NCBI RefSeq assembly: GCF_009389715.1
Contig: NW_024067666.1
Span: forward strand, 4,443,001 to 4,507,000
Length of the DNA stretch: 64,000 nucleotides
DNA from: Phoenix dactylifera
Taxonomy: Eukaryota > Streptophyta > Magnoliopsida > Arecales > Arecaceae
Direction of reading: 5' to 3'
Shown here: positions 1 through 13,300 of the stretch, piece by piece
Layout of the letters: each line of letters opens with the position of its first letter
Numbering within the stretch: position 1 is the first letter of the stretch
Position numbers and translations under genes: made by a program
The notes under the pieces: model-generated
Told to the model about the DNA's origin: nothing
Databases searched by the model: none
Seen by the model: the letters and a program-made list of their open reading frames with translations, nothing else

Positions 1-22
1 TACAACCATTGTCATCACTAAC

Positions 23-2333
23 CTGCCCAATACAAGAGCCACTTTTCTTGCTCATTCCGGTCTTTCTTCTCTATAGCCTTGAACGTAGAGTAAATGGGCA
101 AACCGATCCCTACTGTACAGCTGCACAAACGAAAAGCAAGTGATATAAAAACATGAGATATCAAAGATAGTGTTTTCACGGCTTATGTTTGACAATTCAA
201 AAATCTTTTGACCAGTAAAGAGCAATACAAGCAGTTCTATTGCATATACAATAAACATCAAGCAATTTAATGGGTCATGTTTCTTGGTCAAACAGTTAAT
301 TTTTTTACATGCAAAGCACAACCTCTACATGCCAAATATAATTTTAAAAAATGACACTAAAGCTCACCAAGCTGTTCTAATAACAATGTTAGAACCAATC
401 GGGCAAAGCAGCAAGCGCAATCCAACCTGCAAGTTATATAAGATTCGTGAACATGGAATTCGATCTAAAAATCAAGCCGATGCAATATATTTTCATAAGC
501 GACACATATACTTGAAAAAAAACTATTAGCTCGAAAGCAACAATCCGAATATTGTTCGTAGTCGTCTAAGATCTGGAAGGAGTTATCATATAAGCAGGCA
601 GCACAAATCCAAATAAATAAGCATTTATTCATACAAACAGATAAAGAACCTCAATTACCCTTTATCTCTTCTTAATTTAGAGCATTTACAAGTTTCTGAG
701 GTTGCTTTCCTTCCTGCCAACTATTCTCCACACTTCACAGCAGGTCTCTATCTTGCTCAATGCCTATCTACAGGCTCATAACCAAATTTTAGAGCCTTCA
801 ATCCAAGTCAGGAGTAAGCCATAGAAAGCTCTCAAACTTTGATGGATCGTACTTTGATCCTTTAATTTGAATGTTTAGACGAGAACGATTGCACAATAAG
901 ATTAAAATATAGAGACTGACGGCCAGATCAAAGTAAACCAATACCACCAAAAACCATTGGACTTGGTTTGAAGATGTCCACAAATAATAAAACTATAAAA
1001 GTGTTCTTCATAAACTAATATTATTTTTATCTCCCTCTCTCTTTATATAATTGGATAAGTGTAGCAAAGCAGTTGAAAACACCTGATAAAAAAGCTTCAC
1101 AGACAGAAAAAAAAGCATATCCACTTACCACAGCCTATTCTACAAAATCCCAACTGAAACAAACATGATCGATCATCATGGAAAGGTCAGACAAATGCAG
1201 GCCATGAATTGACCTTCCTAAACAAGAGCTCAATTCATGACTCGAAATAATTTAAAAAATCATTCATGATTCTCGTCTTAAGGTTAACTATATATAGGAT
1301 TATAATCCCTCCTCTCTACATCTTTCATCATCACTTTTGTGAGACTCCATCAACTCATGATCTCCTCAAAATCATAAACGGAAGCGTATACTTGAACCAT
1401 CATCATTTAAGGATCACCGAATAAGATTATAAGACAAGTCAACAACCCTTAGTACCAATTGTTCCTTCTTTCACACGGATAAGCATGACAGAAGTTGAGG
1501 TATGAGCTTCTGAAATAATCCTCCGTAAGAAAATTCCTCAAGACTTTCACTATGTGTGATTGAAAAGATATTTTAGCTCATGTGAACTTGGGCCTGGCTT
1601 TCATTCATTTCAAGGACACTTCTATACTCTTCCTTACAAACTATTTCAATTTTCAATCCATGAATCAGATTCAGAGCTAACCACATCGCTAAAAGATTCA
1701 AGTTTTGGAACATAAACATCAGGGAAAAGCAGACTAAGTTGTCTCTAAACTTCCGTGTTCTCTCCCTAGTCATTTTTTACACTCCATTATCTCTCAGAAA
1801 TTTAATTTCACTTTCAATCTCCAGTCCGTGTTCTATGTTCTCATCAAGAGGATGGGAAAGGTACTGTTTCGAACTTTCGTTCGTTCAAGTTATGTAACGT
1901 TCTTCAGAAGCATCAACTGACTCTCAATTTCCAACCATCAAGTGCAGATTCATGTTGTAAAAATCATGAACTTGATCCATATACAAACCAAGAATTATCA
2001 ATAAACACTTCAAACATCTCACATTAAAAACATTTTTTTCTTTTTTTTCCAAACTTTACAATTTCTTCATGAAAATAACATATGATCTATAGAACTGGCC
2101 AAGAATTATCCAATAACAAAACCTCCGGTGGACTTCAACTTCATCCAACATTACTGCAGTAATTTTGGATGCATATGCGAGTTCAGGATCATATAAAAAA
2201 TATGAAACCCCTTCCACATATCGGTTTCCGTCGCCCAAATAACAATAAAAAGCCCATAATTATCATACGTTACAGAGAGGGGGAATTAGGGATTTGGAAC
2301 CTCGCTGGGGATGGCGGATCCGAGGAACGCCAT
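23..2333 (-). CDS. HVA22K: HVA22-like protein k, N-terminal part (three exons, gene continues off the left edge)
   Basis: HVA22/DP1/REEP-family proteins are small ER membrane proteins that shape tubules and affect vesicle traffic; several are stress or ABA responsive (family knowledge). Three minus-strand coding exons join in frame: 2333-2301 (MAFLGSAIPSE), 426-368 (begins VGLRLLLCPIGSNIV) and 120-23 (includes VGIGLPIYSTFKAIE and ends EKWLLYWA). Together they give 63 residues that follow the HVA22-k type N-terminus closely, with the YSTFKAIE and EQEKWLLYWA blocks of the TB2/DP1 domain. Splice sites are visible: donor GAG/GTTCC, acceptor TTGCAG, donor TTG/GTGAGC, acceptor GTGCAG and donor GCAG/GTTAGT. 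Intron 1 is about 1.9 kb. The rest of the TB2/DP1 domain and the C-terminus lie left of the window. The start is the first ATG after a CT-rich leader. No ORF in the region shows the gene on its own because the exons are so short. Confidence 0.9.
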
Positions 2334-2466
2334 TGGTATGAATCGCCGGCGAGAAGGAGAAGATAGGAGAGGCGAGAAATTTCTCGACGGTGTATCAACT
2401 CCTCAGAGAGCCCTCGTCGTCTTCTTTTTTCTTGGAGGAGAAAGGAAAGACCTCGGCGAAGCAACT

Positions 2467-2493
2467 GCGAAGGCGAAGGCGAAGGCGAAGGCG
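2467..2493. repeat. GCGAAG hexanucleotide repeat in the HVA22k leader
   Basis: Four and a half perfect copies of gcgaag. On the minus strand this reads as a CTTCGC pyrimidine-rich tract about 130 bp upstream of the HVA22k ATG, so it probably lies in the 5' untranslated leader. It also produces spurious Ala-Lys and Arg-rich ORFs. Confidence 0.8.
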
Positions 2494-2659
2494 TTTCAAG
2501 GAGGAGGTGAAAGAACCGACCGGATTTCAAACGGGTCGGGTCCGCAGTAGTTTGCACCAGGGTCGGTTCCGTACAAAGTGGAGTCGGCATACGGTTGCCG
2601 ATTTCGTATGGTGCTTGAAAAGAATTTAGAAAATCTGAAGGACTTGCAAACCTTTCCAT

Positions 2660-4270
2660 CAGTTTATAACGTTGAGGATAATATAATTGCTATTTTTGAA
2701 CAATAATATAGATTGTGGCTCTAGCATAAAACATCCCAACTATACATCATAAAATTAAGCATATTAGCCATAAAAGGTATAGCATCCAATATCAAAATTC
2801 ATATCTAACCAAAAACATAAATTATCCGATTCGATTACTAAGATTTCAAAATCTCTGAACAACTAATACAAGATAAAATTTTACTAGAACTTAAATTTAA
2901 TAGGCACTCTATCTGACAAGCAACCTGTTGTCCATGAGAGTTTTGAGTATTTTATTTCAAAATCTCTGAATAGCTAATACAAGTTAAAATTCTACTAGAA
3001 CTTACATTTAACAGCTATAGAGCTACTCCATCTGACAAGCAACCTATTGTTCATGAGAACTCTGAGTATTTAAAATAGTAAAAGAAAGAATGTGAGCTTG
3101 ATGACATGTATCTAACCATATGCACATACACAATGTAACCTTGAGATAGGCATTACATGTGAAAGCAAACTATGATACAAACACAAAGAAAATAAAAATG
3201 TAATTGACATAAACTACTCATGCCATATATACAAGTAATTAAATATTCTCATCAATGTCCCAATATAATCACAATTATTATTGCATATTATATAGGCAGA
3301 GTTCGTAATTTTATCACGTGTTCATTTTTAAATTATAAAATTGTAATATTATTCCTCAATTCCATGGCATAGTTTCAAACTAATAGAAGAATTCAGAATT
3401 TCTCAATAAAGGGAACAAGTAACTTCTTACTTTGGACTAAGCCATGGTCACGTTTGTGGCTCATGATGGGCTATCAATGCGGTCACATTTTGTCAACTTT
3501 AAACAGTTGAGGAGTATTCATTTCAACCAATCAAATCTATGTCCAATTTTTTCTTTGATTCCTCTTTTTGAATGTGACTCTTTAGTTAGCTTTATTCTTT
3601 TTATACGTCCGCTTTATCTATCTTAATCGCTACTACTTATTTTAACTAACCGTTACATGTCGAATTTCTAGAAAAAAGATTTGACAATTTTAAAAATAAT
3701 GATAGATCATCCTAATTAAAGATTGATATTGTTCAATATAATCTACACTATAAATAATGCATACAAACTAAAATTCACATATTTTGGTAATCTCTAACCT
3801 ATAAACAAAGAAATACATAAATGAATAATATTAATTGCACAAGTATACTAAAACAAATAATACAATATACAAAATAAAAATCAATTTCTTTGATCATAGT
3901 TTGCATGTAATATAATAGATTTAAATTCACAAAGTTTGCATGATCAAATCATGATAAAATATAAAACCTTTATTTTTGCACCAATTCGATCATGAAGTTA
4001 GAGACTATCAAAATATATTTATTTTTATTTTTATTTTAAGTATAAATTATTTTTAATAATTTACTTTTTTAATTTAAGTAATTCATTATTTTTTAAATTA
4101 TTATTTTAAAAATTATTATAAAGTATATAGCCTAACTTTATACTTGTATTTTAGTCATAACTTATTTCTTTTTATTTGTTTTCCGCCGGCCGATTGATCC
4201 AACGGTTGGACCGGTGATCGTCCCCTTGGCCGTTCCATATCCGGTTGGACTCGAATAAGGAGGAATTGTC
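2660..4270. other. AT-rich intergenic region between divergent HVA22k and OST48
   Basis: About 1.6 kb without coding signal between the two divergent genes. It holds a local tandem duplication (annotated separately) and long AT-rich runs near 4015-4130. Promoter elements of both genes should lie at its two ends, but I cannot single out a convincing TATA box by eye. Confidence 0.6.
2844..3071. repeat. Diverged tandem duplication of about 111 bp
   Basis: Two direct copies, about 2844-2951 and 2955-3071. Both begin tttcaaaatctctgaa, share a stretch reading ctgacaagcaacct and end tgagtatt. Copies differ by scattered substitutions and a short insertion (cagctatagag) in copy two, so the duplication is not recent. 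Confidence 0.8.
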
Positions 4271-4328
4271 GTCATCCATTGTAAGCCGAAAGTCCCCTCT
4301 CTCTCTTAACACTTCGGTCTCCAGAAAA

Positions 4329-4340
4329 AAAAAACCCTAG
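4329..4340 (+). promoter_or_regulatory. telo-box-like AAACCCTAG in the OST48 leader
   Basis: The motif aaaaaccctag lies about 15 bp upstream of the OST48 ATG and follows a CT-rich leader (cccctctctctctt). AAACCCTA motifs are common in 5' regions of plant housekeeping and translation-related genes (established knowledge). Function here is inferred. Confidence 0.45.
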
Positions 4341-4354
4341 CAGTGGTTCCGATC

Positions 4355-7300
4355 ATGGCGAGGCTGGCGGCCATCTTCTTGGCCGTGATCTTCCTCTTCC
4401 CTGTCCTCTGCCTCTCGTTCTCCGCCGACAATCCCACCGACCGGCGTCTTCTCGTTCTGGTGGACGACCTCGCCGTGCGATCATCGCACTCCGTCTTCTT
4501 CAAGTCCCTCCAGACCCGAGGCTTCGATCTCGACTTCAAGCTCGCCGACGATCCCAAGCTATCGCTCCAGCGATACGGCCAGTACCTTTACGATGGCCTC
4601 ATCGTCTTCTCCCCATCCATACAGCGTAAATAATTTCTCATCCCCAGATCTCGCGATTCCTTCATAGAGTCAATATTGATTTTTTTTTCCTGTTCTTTTT
4701 TTTTTTTAAGGTTTTGGAGGTTCGTTGGACCAAAACGCGGTTCTAGAATTCGTGGACGCAGGGCACGATTTGATACTGGCGGCGGATTCGTCTGCCTCTG
4801 ATCTGATCCGGGGCATCGCCACAGAGTGTGGTGTTGACTTTGATGAGGCAAGTTGACTTCTTCTTTCATTTGGTTGTGCTTAAAACTTTCTTGTTTTAAA
4901 AAAAACATTAATTTCTTAGATTGTTTCAGGATTCCGCGGCGATGGTTATTGATCACACGAGCTATGCGGTATCGGAGATGGAAGGGGATCATACTCTGAT
5001 CACCAGTGATGATCTCGTTCAGTCGGATGTGATTTTGGGTGACAGAAAAATCGAGGTGAGCGGCTATTGCCTTTTTTTAATTTTTCATTGTGTGTTCTGA
5101 GTAAGAAGTTTGCCCCTTTTTTGAATTTTTCTGTTTTTTATATTAGTACTCTATTATTAAGAATATTTAAAACTACCCCGTTTCCATCACTAATCAAGTA
5201 GCGAGAAGAAAACCAGCTGCAAAATGTTTGTTTACCTTGCATTGAGCAGGTGGCTGTCTAATTGATTTGATTCGGGCGATTGTAATAATACAAAAATAAA
5301 AGAAACTAGCATGATCCCATTTGATCTAAGGTTAGCTCTGGGCATCATTTCAAGTGTTGCTTGCCACTGTTCTGAAAACAGGTCTATGCTGCTGGAGATG
5401 CGGCCATGTTGCCTATGCAGTCTGCTGGCTATACGGCATAGGGCTCAGGCAGCCCTAATATGGAGAGGGGCCGCACAATGGATGCCCAGGAGGCAAGATA
5501 AGCCCTAGCACATGCAGCATGTCTCAGTTGATCAGGCAGGGCAAGTTGTCTTGGACAAGGTTGAATGCTGAATTGAAATTCTGAAGGAAAGTATCTTAGG
5601 ATTAAAGATCTAAAATGACTAAGATTGAAATAAAGTATACAGTACTCAATTTGTATGGACGTGTAAATGAATCTGGTAACCCAATCAGAATGAGCGGCTA
5701 ATGGATACTAGAGTTTTGGTGCCTTGAAGCTATAACATAGAACAATGGAGATCTATTGTATGAAACAATGTAGACGTAAATGAATACCCGGGCCATGGCA
5801 ACTTAACAGAAAACTGATATTATGTTGATGAAATCTGATAATAGAAGCAAAGAAAAGAAGAGAAACAAAGAAAGAAAAAGGAAGGAAGGAAAAGAAGGAG
5901 AAACAAGAAAGAGGAAAAGAGAGGGGGGATGCTAGAGAAAGAGAGAAGAAACAGAGAGTGGATAGGAGAGATGAAGATATGCTGGTAGAGGGTTCATTCT
6001 ACAACTATACTCGTAGATTTAATTCACAGAAATGCAACGAATATTAGTGTGATTCCCTTCATCTCTTTATTAAACAACTCAAAGCTTCATGGAAGTACCC
6101 AAAGTGCCCCTATCGTGTGACTTAACCCAGTTAACTACTTTTGAAAAATTTCATCAAGAAATAGTTACTGAAATAACCTTGCTGATTAACTTAGATGACT
6201 CCAAAAGGCAACCTGACCTATGCACCATATGTGTCTCATTTACATTGGCTTTGTGGCAAGAAAAATACAGTGAGAAATGAGTTTATGGGAGAAATGTTAA
6301 AGTGGTACCAATTGAGGACAAAGTAATAGAGAAGCAGTCAAGGTAATATGCAGGTGCCACGAAGATTTGAAGAAGCTCTTATTGGAAGAGATGCTCAAAT
6401 CTATGCGCAAGATCCTAAAATTAGGAGGGGAAAACTTAAAGCTAGGATGCATTTAATCTCGTTACTTTCATTGTAGAACAATATGACACTACCTACCTAG
6501 TTGCTAACATGCAGTCTATGTTTCAAGGTCAAAGGTGGCAGCCATTTACTCTTATTTATAGGTGACATGGGTACAAACTGCATTATAATTTGATAAGCGA
6601 GAGCTCTTTTGGTTTTTACATATTCTTTTATCTCCTGAGAGACCTGCAGGATGATTCGTTGACCATGTACCCTTTTTATTTGTTTTGTTTAAGCATCACA
6701 TCACTGTTCAATTTTTTTAGTTCTCTATTTCTGATTGTTCAGAATAAACTTTGCACAGGCTCCTATACTCTTTCGTGGAATTGGTCATTCAGTTAATCCT
6801 GCTAATAGCCTGGTAAGTTCCTTTGTTTATATATCTTGATTACTGAAAAAGTCATATAAAATTTTATCGGCTGATTTGCTTGTTTAGCTTCATATGTTTG
6901 ATTTCAACACCTTGCGTCTTATTTAATAATGCTATATTCTTTTTTCATGATTTTTGTACTGCTTTATAGGTTTTGAAAGTTCTCTCTGCCTCACCTTCAG
7001 CATATTCGGCAAATCCAAAGAGCAAGTTATCAAGCCCTCCCTCACTCACAGGCTCTGCTATATCATTGGTTTCAATAGTGCAGGTTGTTTAATGTAATGA
7101 CATTTTTTTAACCTGTCAATTGCTTGCTCTGTGTTTATTTTTATACTGACACTGCATGATAGTGTGAATCAAATGTTGCATTCTTCTCCTCATCTTCATG
7201 TTCTCGTTGTTATGAAGACACTCATTCTAATCTGCTCTTTTATCACTCTTGAAAATCCCTTACAGCTCTGGTGGTTAAAAGTCAGAACATTCTCATTTGT

Positions 7301-10300
7301 TACCAGCAAGTAAATTTACCTAAGCAAACCTCATTTTCATCAATTAGTACAATTTCGCATGTATTTCATGGAAAGAATTACAGACTTCTAACTTGATGTT
7401 TGATTTTTTTTTTTTGTCTTGATTTTCATACCTACTGAACCTATTATAGGTTTTAGCTTGTGCAATATTGTATAGATATTGCAGCGGATGCTTCCTTGCT
7501 TACTTGGACTTGTGATGTAATTATCCGATCATGCTTGACTTAAACCTGGTGTCAATTGAAGAGTTTCCTTTTGTTTATAATTTGTGGAGTTTGAGCACCA
7601 GTCTGATAGCCTCTTAAAATTGATTGAGCTAGATGAGATAAAATGGATGCTGAAGTTTAGTATTATCCTTTGAGAGATGGATACCAATTGTTTGGACTTT
7701 GACTTGTAAAATTACCTTCGATCCCAAAAGCAATCAGGAAAATAATTTTTTAAGCCAGACTTTACTTTTAGGGACTGAAAAACAGATCAAAGCCTGCTCA
7801 AAATGACGCAACCACGAATGCCTGTCTGACCATGTCGCTTGACCCATTCATAGCCCCAATATAAGACATTATCTACTGATTACTATTTCAAAGATGGTAT
7901 TTTGAGTCGAAACTCTAAAATATTTTTATAACTGAATGTCTTTTGCATTTCGATACAGCTTTTGGTTTCTGAATTACTTCTGACGATGTTGCCTTATGTC
8001 CCATATTTTTAAGTTTTGTCCCCATGAATTCTTAGGAAAATCATATCATATCGCCGTTAATCATATGTTTTTGGCTATTATGCAGGCAAGAAATAATGCT
8101 CGTATATTGATCTCTGGATCTCTGGACCTCTTTAGCAACAGGTACATAACAATATCCCACGATTTTTGGATTTCCTTCTGTGTCAGTTCACTGATGTTAA
8201 CTTATTGTTCATTAGATTTTTAAGATCTGGTGTGCAGAAGGCTGGGAGCTCAACTAAGTATGTAACTTTCTCTGTATTCATCCTTTGCATTGTTCTACTT
8301 TTTGTTGTATAGTTTAAGTAGTCATGTTGTTCCTTTTTTTGATTGTCTTTTGTAAGTTACCAATATCCAAAAAAATGCCACTAAATGTGAGGCTTGACAT
8401 TTATACAGCTGTGGGTGCTTCAATTATTTCAACTATGGAAATGTTTCTAAATTGTCACACCATAATGAGTCCTTGCAACTTCCAATTGCCACTTATTTCT
8501 ATTTCTCGATTTGTTTCATTTATGCTGTGCCAGCCAACATGGAGAATTCTTATTTAGCTTTTTTTGTTTGTTGGCCATAAAACAACTTGTTGTTTGCACT
8601 TCTATGACTATTGATTGCTTCATTTCTTTGGTTTTGGCAGGATGTATGATTTCTTGTGCAAATGGTTAGTGATTTACAATATGGCTGAGTGCTTAATGAC
8701 CTATTATCACATGGCCAAAAACATATTGAAACTGCTATTAGCTGCTAATGACTGTTGTTTGTATGTAAATTACCTAAGCTCTGAAGCACAATAGTCAGGA
8801 GATGCCAATAATAATCAAAATTAGGAAGTAGTAAGGTTATAGGGCCATGTAATATGGATCGAGCAAGAATGTTACAAGGTTTTGAATTTTTATTAAGAGA
8901 AACAAGGATTGACAAAAGAAAGGATGCTTTATAAGTATAATGAACTAGGCATCTATGCGTATAGATATTTATTCAAACAACCGCTGGGGGGCTGCCTCTG
9001 AGGTAGTTAGCTCGCAATAGTATGGAGAATGTTAAGACCTAAGTACAAATAAACTTCTGAAAGACTAGCCATATAGAAGAAATTTAATCATTTGTGAAAC
9101 TATAAAGAGATTTGCTTGCGATGATCATATCATGAAGGATATGTCATGAGATGAAAAGTATATGTGAACACTAATTGTTTAAATCCTTCGAAAAGAAAAA
9201 AGTAAAAACCACCATATTCCCTATAAATACAGGGTCTTGTAAGCAAAGTTTTCTGTTGTCAAACTCCATGTTACATTGCCAAATGCTGGATAAATAATCA
9301 GTATTAAGCAATATCGAAGCCTCTTCCACCTCTTACGAGAAAAATCAGCTTTTGCCATATCCAATTTATTTCATTATGATAAAACTCCAAATGGGATCAA
9401 AAAGCAAGTGGGGTTGGAGGTGGGGGTTGGGGCAGCTCTCACTGTATATGTACGTTTATGTAAATTGTATATATTTTTGAATCTGTGCATGTATATTTAT
9501 GTAAGTTAAGCTTAATTGAGTAGAAAATAAGCTGCATATGAAGACAAATTTCCAAGATTGAATTCTTAATTGTTATGCACTATTTCTGTGCTTAATTCTG
9601 ATTCATCTACTTCAAGCTTTTGAGAAGAGTAGGGTGACTGGTGGAGTCTGTTTCTTATGATTTTCGAGAGGGAGAAAGGTTAGCGCTCGTCTTGTTATTT
9701 CGAGGAGGGTGCAGGCGTTAAACAAACTTTATGGTGTTAAAAGTAGATACTGGTGGTGAAGGGCTGCTGTCTGTATGTGTGTGTTTTGTTTTTTTTTTTT
9801 GGAGGGGGAGGGAGGGAGGCTGTATAAACTGGTATAGGAGATTTTCTTTTCCTTTTTTTCTTTTACTTTTTTTTTTCTTTTGGTTGGGGGGGGGGGAGAG
9901 GGTCATTTTGTAGATAAGCTAGAGTTCGTAAGCGAACAAAAGGGCTTGAAGTGTACTGTGGAAGGAGATTTGTCTGATACTGTTAGGTGTAAGAGGATTA
10001 TTGCAGTGTGAGCCTTGCTAATTGCTATGCTAAAACTTGAAGCAGTAACTAGTTCAGAGAAAATTCAGGTTGGGAGAGGGGAAGCAAATTTCTCAAATTC
10101 TAGGGTAAAGAATCATCTACAAAGCAAATGCTACTGCAAATCTGAAGAAATTCTAAAGCAGCATTTAGATGATTCCCATTGCCAAGTTTAAAACACAAGG
10201 GTGGAGTAGAACGATAACAGACTAGGGCCTTAGAGGATATCTAGCTAGAATTACCTATTTTATGGAGCCAATCATATGTTGGAAATACCAAAAAGTTCGT

Positions 10301-13300
10301 GGACAAGGTGACATTGTTTCAGAAAGAAGATTATTGATTCATTTTACGGACATTAAAGTATGATAAAAAATTATGAAGCTATTGGAAGAGAAGTGTGTCG
10401 GAACTAAACTCTTGGAATAATAAATAATTGAGTTTGTTACCTTGATATACGTTTGGTTGCCACTAAAGAAATGCAAGAATAGTATACTTCGTGTCTAATG
10501 CCTAAAAACATTAATGGATTCCCTTTGTACTTGATAATAATACTTTCTGGAGAAACTTGAAAATAAAGTGCTTATCAGGTAACAGAAAAGGAGTAAAATG
10601 AGCACAACTCCAAGTTTCTTAACAAGATGGTGATGGAAAAGGAAGGGGCAAAGGAAAATAATAATAATAAGGGCATGTTTGGATATTCCTATAGGATTGG
10701 GCTGTCCATTTAAGCATAGCTCTGTATCAACCAAACACCACCCAGCTCAAATCCTATGGGAAGACAAAAAAAAAAAGAAGACCTCCATGGGTCTCTTCTT
10801 CTTCTTTTTCCTGCAGCCCAAAGGCTAGGATCTGAGTTGGGTTTAGACAGAATCTTAGAAAATGCAAGCTAGATGGGCTAACATGCTCAATTCCCACAGG
10901 ATTTTCAGCCTAATCTTGTTGGATTATCCAAGCATGCCCTGAACTGGTAATTTCGACGGGATCTGTGACCATTTGACTTCCAGTCTCCTCAGTTTAATCA
11001 TAACTTTGCCTGATACTTTTCATATACATCTGCTTTCATGAAAGAAATCTGTGTATGTATAGGTTCAAAAAGTTAATTGCAACAACAGCCTATCCTTTAT
11101 TTATTCTTCATATGGAGTTTTCGTACTCGTGATGTCTTTTGTTCAAAAAAGGAGACGTAGGAATTTTTCCTTGATGCTGCAGGTATGAAAAGTCTGGAAA
11201 TGAGCAGTTTGTGACTGAAATCAGTAAATGGGTCTTCCATGAAAGGGGTCATCTCAAGGTGAACCATTTTAACAAGTGCTTTCTTGACGATTTTTTTCTT
11301 TCTTGATTTGAACTCCAATATCTGGTGCTAAAAAATTAAAGAGCTTTTTATGATTCATGGATGGATTTTTTCCTAGGCTGTGAATGTCAGGCACCACAAA
11401 GTAGGAGAAACAACGGAGCCTGCAATGTACCGCATCAATGATGACTTGGTAATTGCTTCCCAATCATGCAAGAGTTTAACTAAATAACAGATTGAGGAGT
11501 ATTCCCCCTTTGGTGTTCTGACTTCTTTTATCTGGTTGAAGGATTACTCGGTTGAGATCTACGAATGGTCTGGAACAAGCTGGAAACCTTATGTAGCAGA
11601 TGATGTTCAAGTTCAGTTCTACATGATGAGTCCTTATGTTTTGAAGACTTTGTCCCATGACCAGAAGGTGTGTACGAGGCTTATGTTATATTACATGTCC
11701 TCATGAATGATCTTGCAGGGTTTTTTTTACTGAATATTGATTATTCCTTGTGACAGGGTCTTTATTCAACATCCTTTAAGGTTCCTGATGTTTATGGTGT
11801 TTTCCAATTTAAGGTGGAGTACCAAAGGCTTGGATACACAAGCCTCTCTCTGTCAAAGCAGGTTTGTTATGTCTGCATGATTTTACATTCCAACAAAATA
11901 CTTTCTCATATCGGAGCTTTTTAGTCATTAATTCTTCACTTAAGCTGCAATTGTAAATTACAGCTACTATAGATTAATTATGAATTTATTTGCACTAATA
12001 TTATAGCAACTACAAAAAGTTGGATGGCCCTTCTTGCAACACATATGCATATGCCTGCTAACGAAGGAAAACCATGTACTCTTCTTGTAGGTTACTAAGG
12101 TATCAAAACTGGTACAGAAAATGATAAATTAAAATCATTTTTTTAATATATTTATGAGCATAAAGTCTCCATTTACCGGTTTATAATTTGTTTTCAACAC
12201 TTTCTTCACCATCCTTCTTAATGGTCTTCACAAGGGGCTTTTGAGATAAGTGTCCCATGTAGGGTGATAATTCTCTCTTTAACATTAAGATGTTTAGTTG
12301 CTTTTGCCGGGAAGCAGCCAAAGGTGACCTGTTAAAGTACTTTGCAGCTAGATGGGATTGGATTTAGTGACAATTGAACATGCTGATAGCATATTACCTT
12401 TTCTAGGTTGGACTTGAGACAATTGAATAATGGTAAATTGGTTTGTTTTAAGTGGGTTGGGTGCTTTTATGTTAATGCAAGTAATAGTTACATTGTAGGA
12501 TGAACATTATGGGCACTTAAATCTGCAGACTGTGGGCTAACAATTTCCATGCTTAATCTTTGAGTTCCCTTGTGGGGTCGGGGACCTTTAGGTTTAAATG
12601 ATCGGGCACCTTGTTAATCTCATCGTCGATTCTTTTCCGTATTTATTGCCGTTTATTTGATAGAAAATCTTTCCCAACAGAGTCTAGATATGTTTTACAC
12701 AACTTGTATCAGGGATCACATATACTCTCTGTTTACCCATTCAAGATGCGACCTAGCAAAGAAAAAGATGAGGCCCTGTGAAAAAGAAATGCTCTGTCCT
12801 ATGGAGGATGATATTGCTAAACCCTCTGCTTCACTATAACAAGATGAAGGTTTAGCGAGAATTTTTCAGATTAGTGCATAATGACGTCCGTCTTTTCTTC
12901 TGATCCAATATTCTGTTTATCTGTATTTTGGTTTCTAGCAAGTACATAGCTTTTACTGTATATAGGTATACAAGTGGAGCTCGAATATTTGGTGAAGCTT
13001 TAGGAAAGGGACATTTTTCACGTCAAAGCATATGATTTGAGGGACCTTTGGATGATACTTTGCCTTATTATTTTTTGTTGTCCATAGACTCTATCTTTTT
13101 TGTTCTGGTCGACCAATGCAGTTCGTGGCCATTTGGTCCTATTTAGGTGAGACCACCTATGGACGTCTCATTGCATTACTTTGTTCTTTACTGAAAAGAA
13201 CGAAGTTGTGGAAACTGGACCACTGGTTGCTTCAAGAAAACAATGAACTAAGTCACCAAAATGCATAAAATCACTGTGGCAATCTCCTTTACTTATTGTC

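Noticed and set aside
1-321. 89-aa minus-strand ORF at 321-52 as a separate gene
   Set aside because: It overlaps HVA22k exon 3 in a different frame and is mostly intron; the spliced HVA22k reading explains the region.
2270-2659. 129-aa minus-strand ORF and 79-aa plus-strand ORFs
   Set aside because: The minus ORF lies in the HVA22k leader and overlaps exon 1 out of frame; the plus ORFs are driven by the gcgaag repeat.
9718-9913. ORFs on both strands near 9.8 kb
   Set aside because: They are T/G homopolymer-rich sequence within OST48 intron 7.
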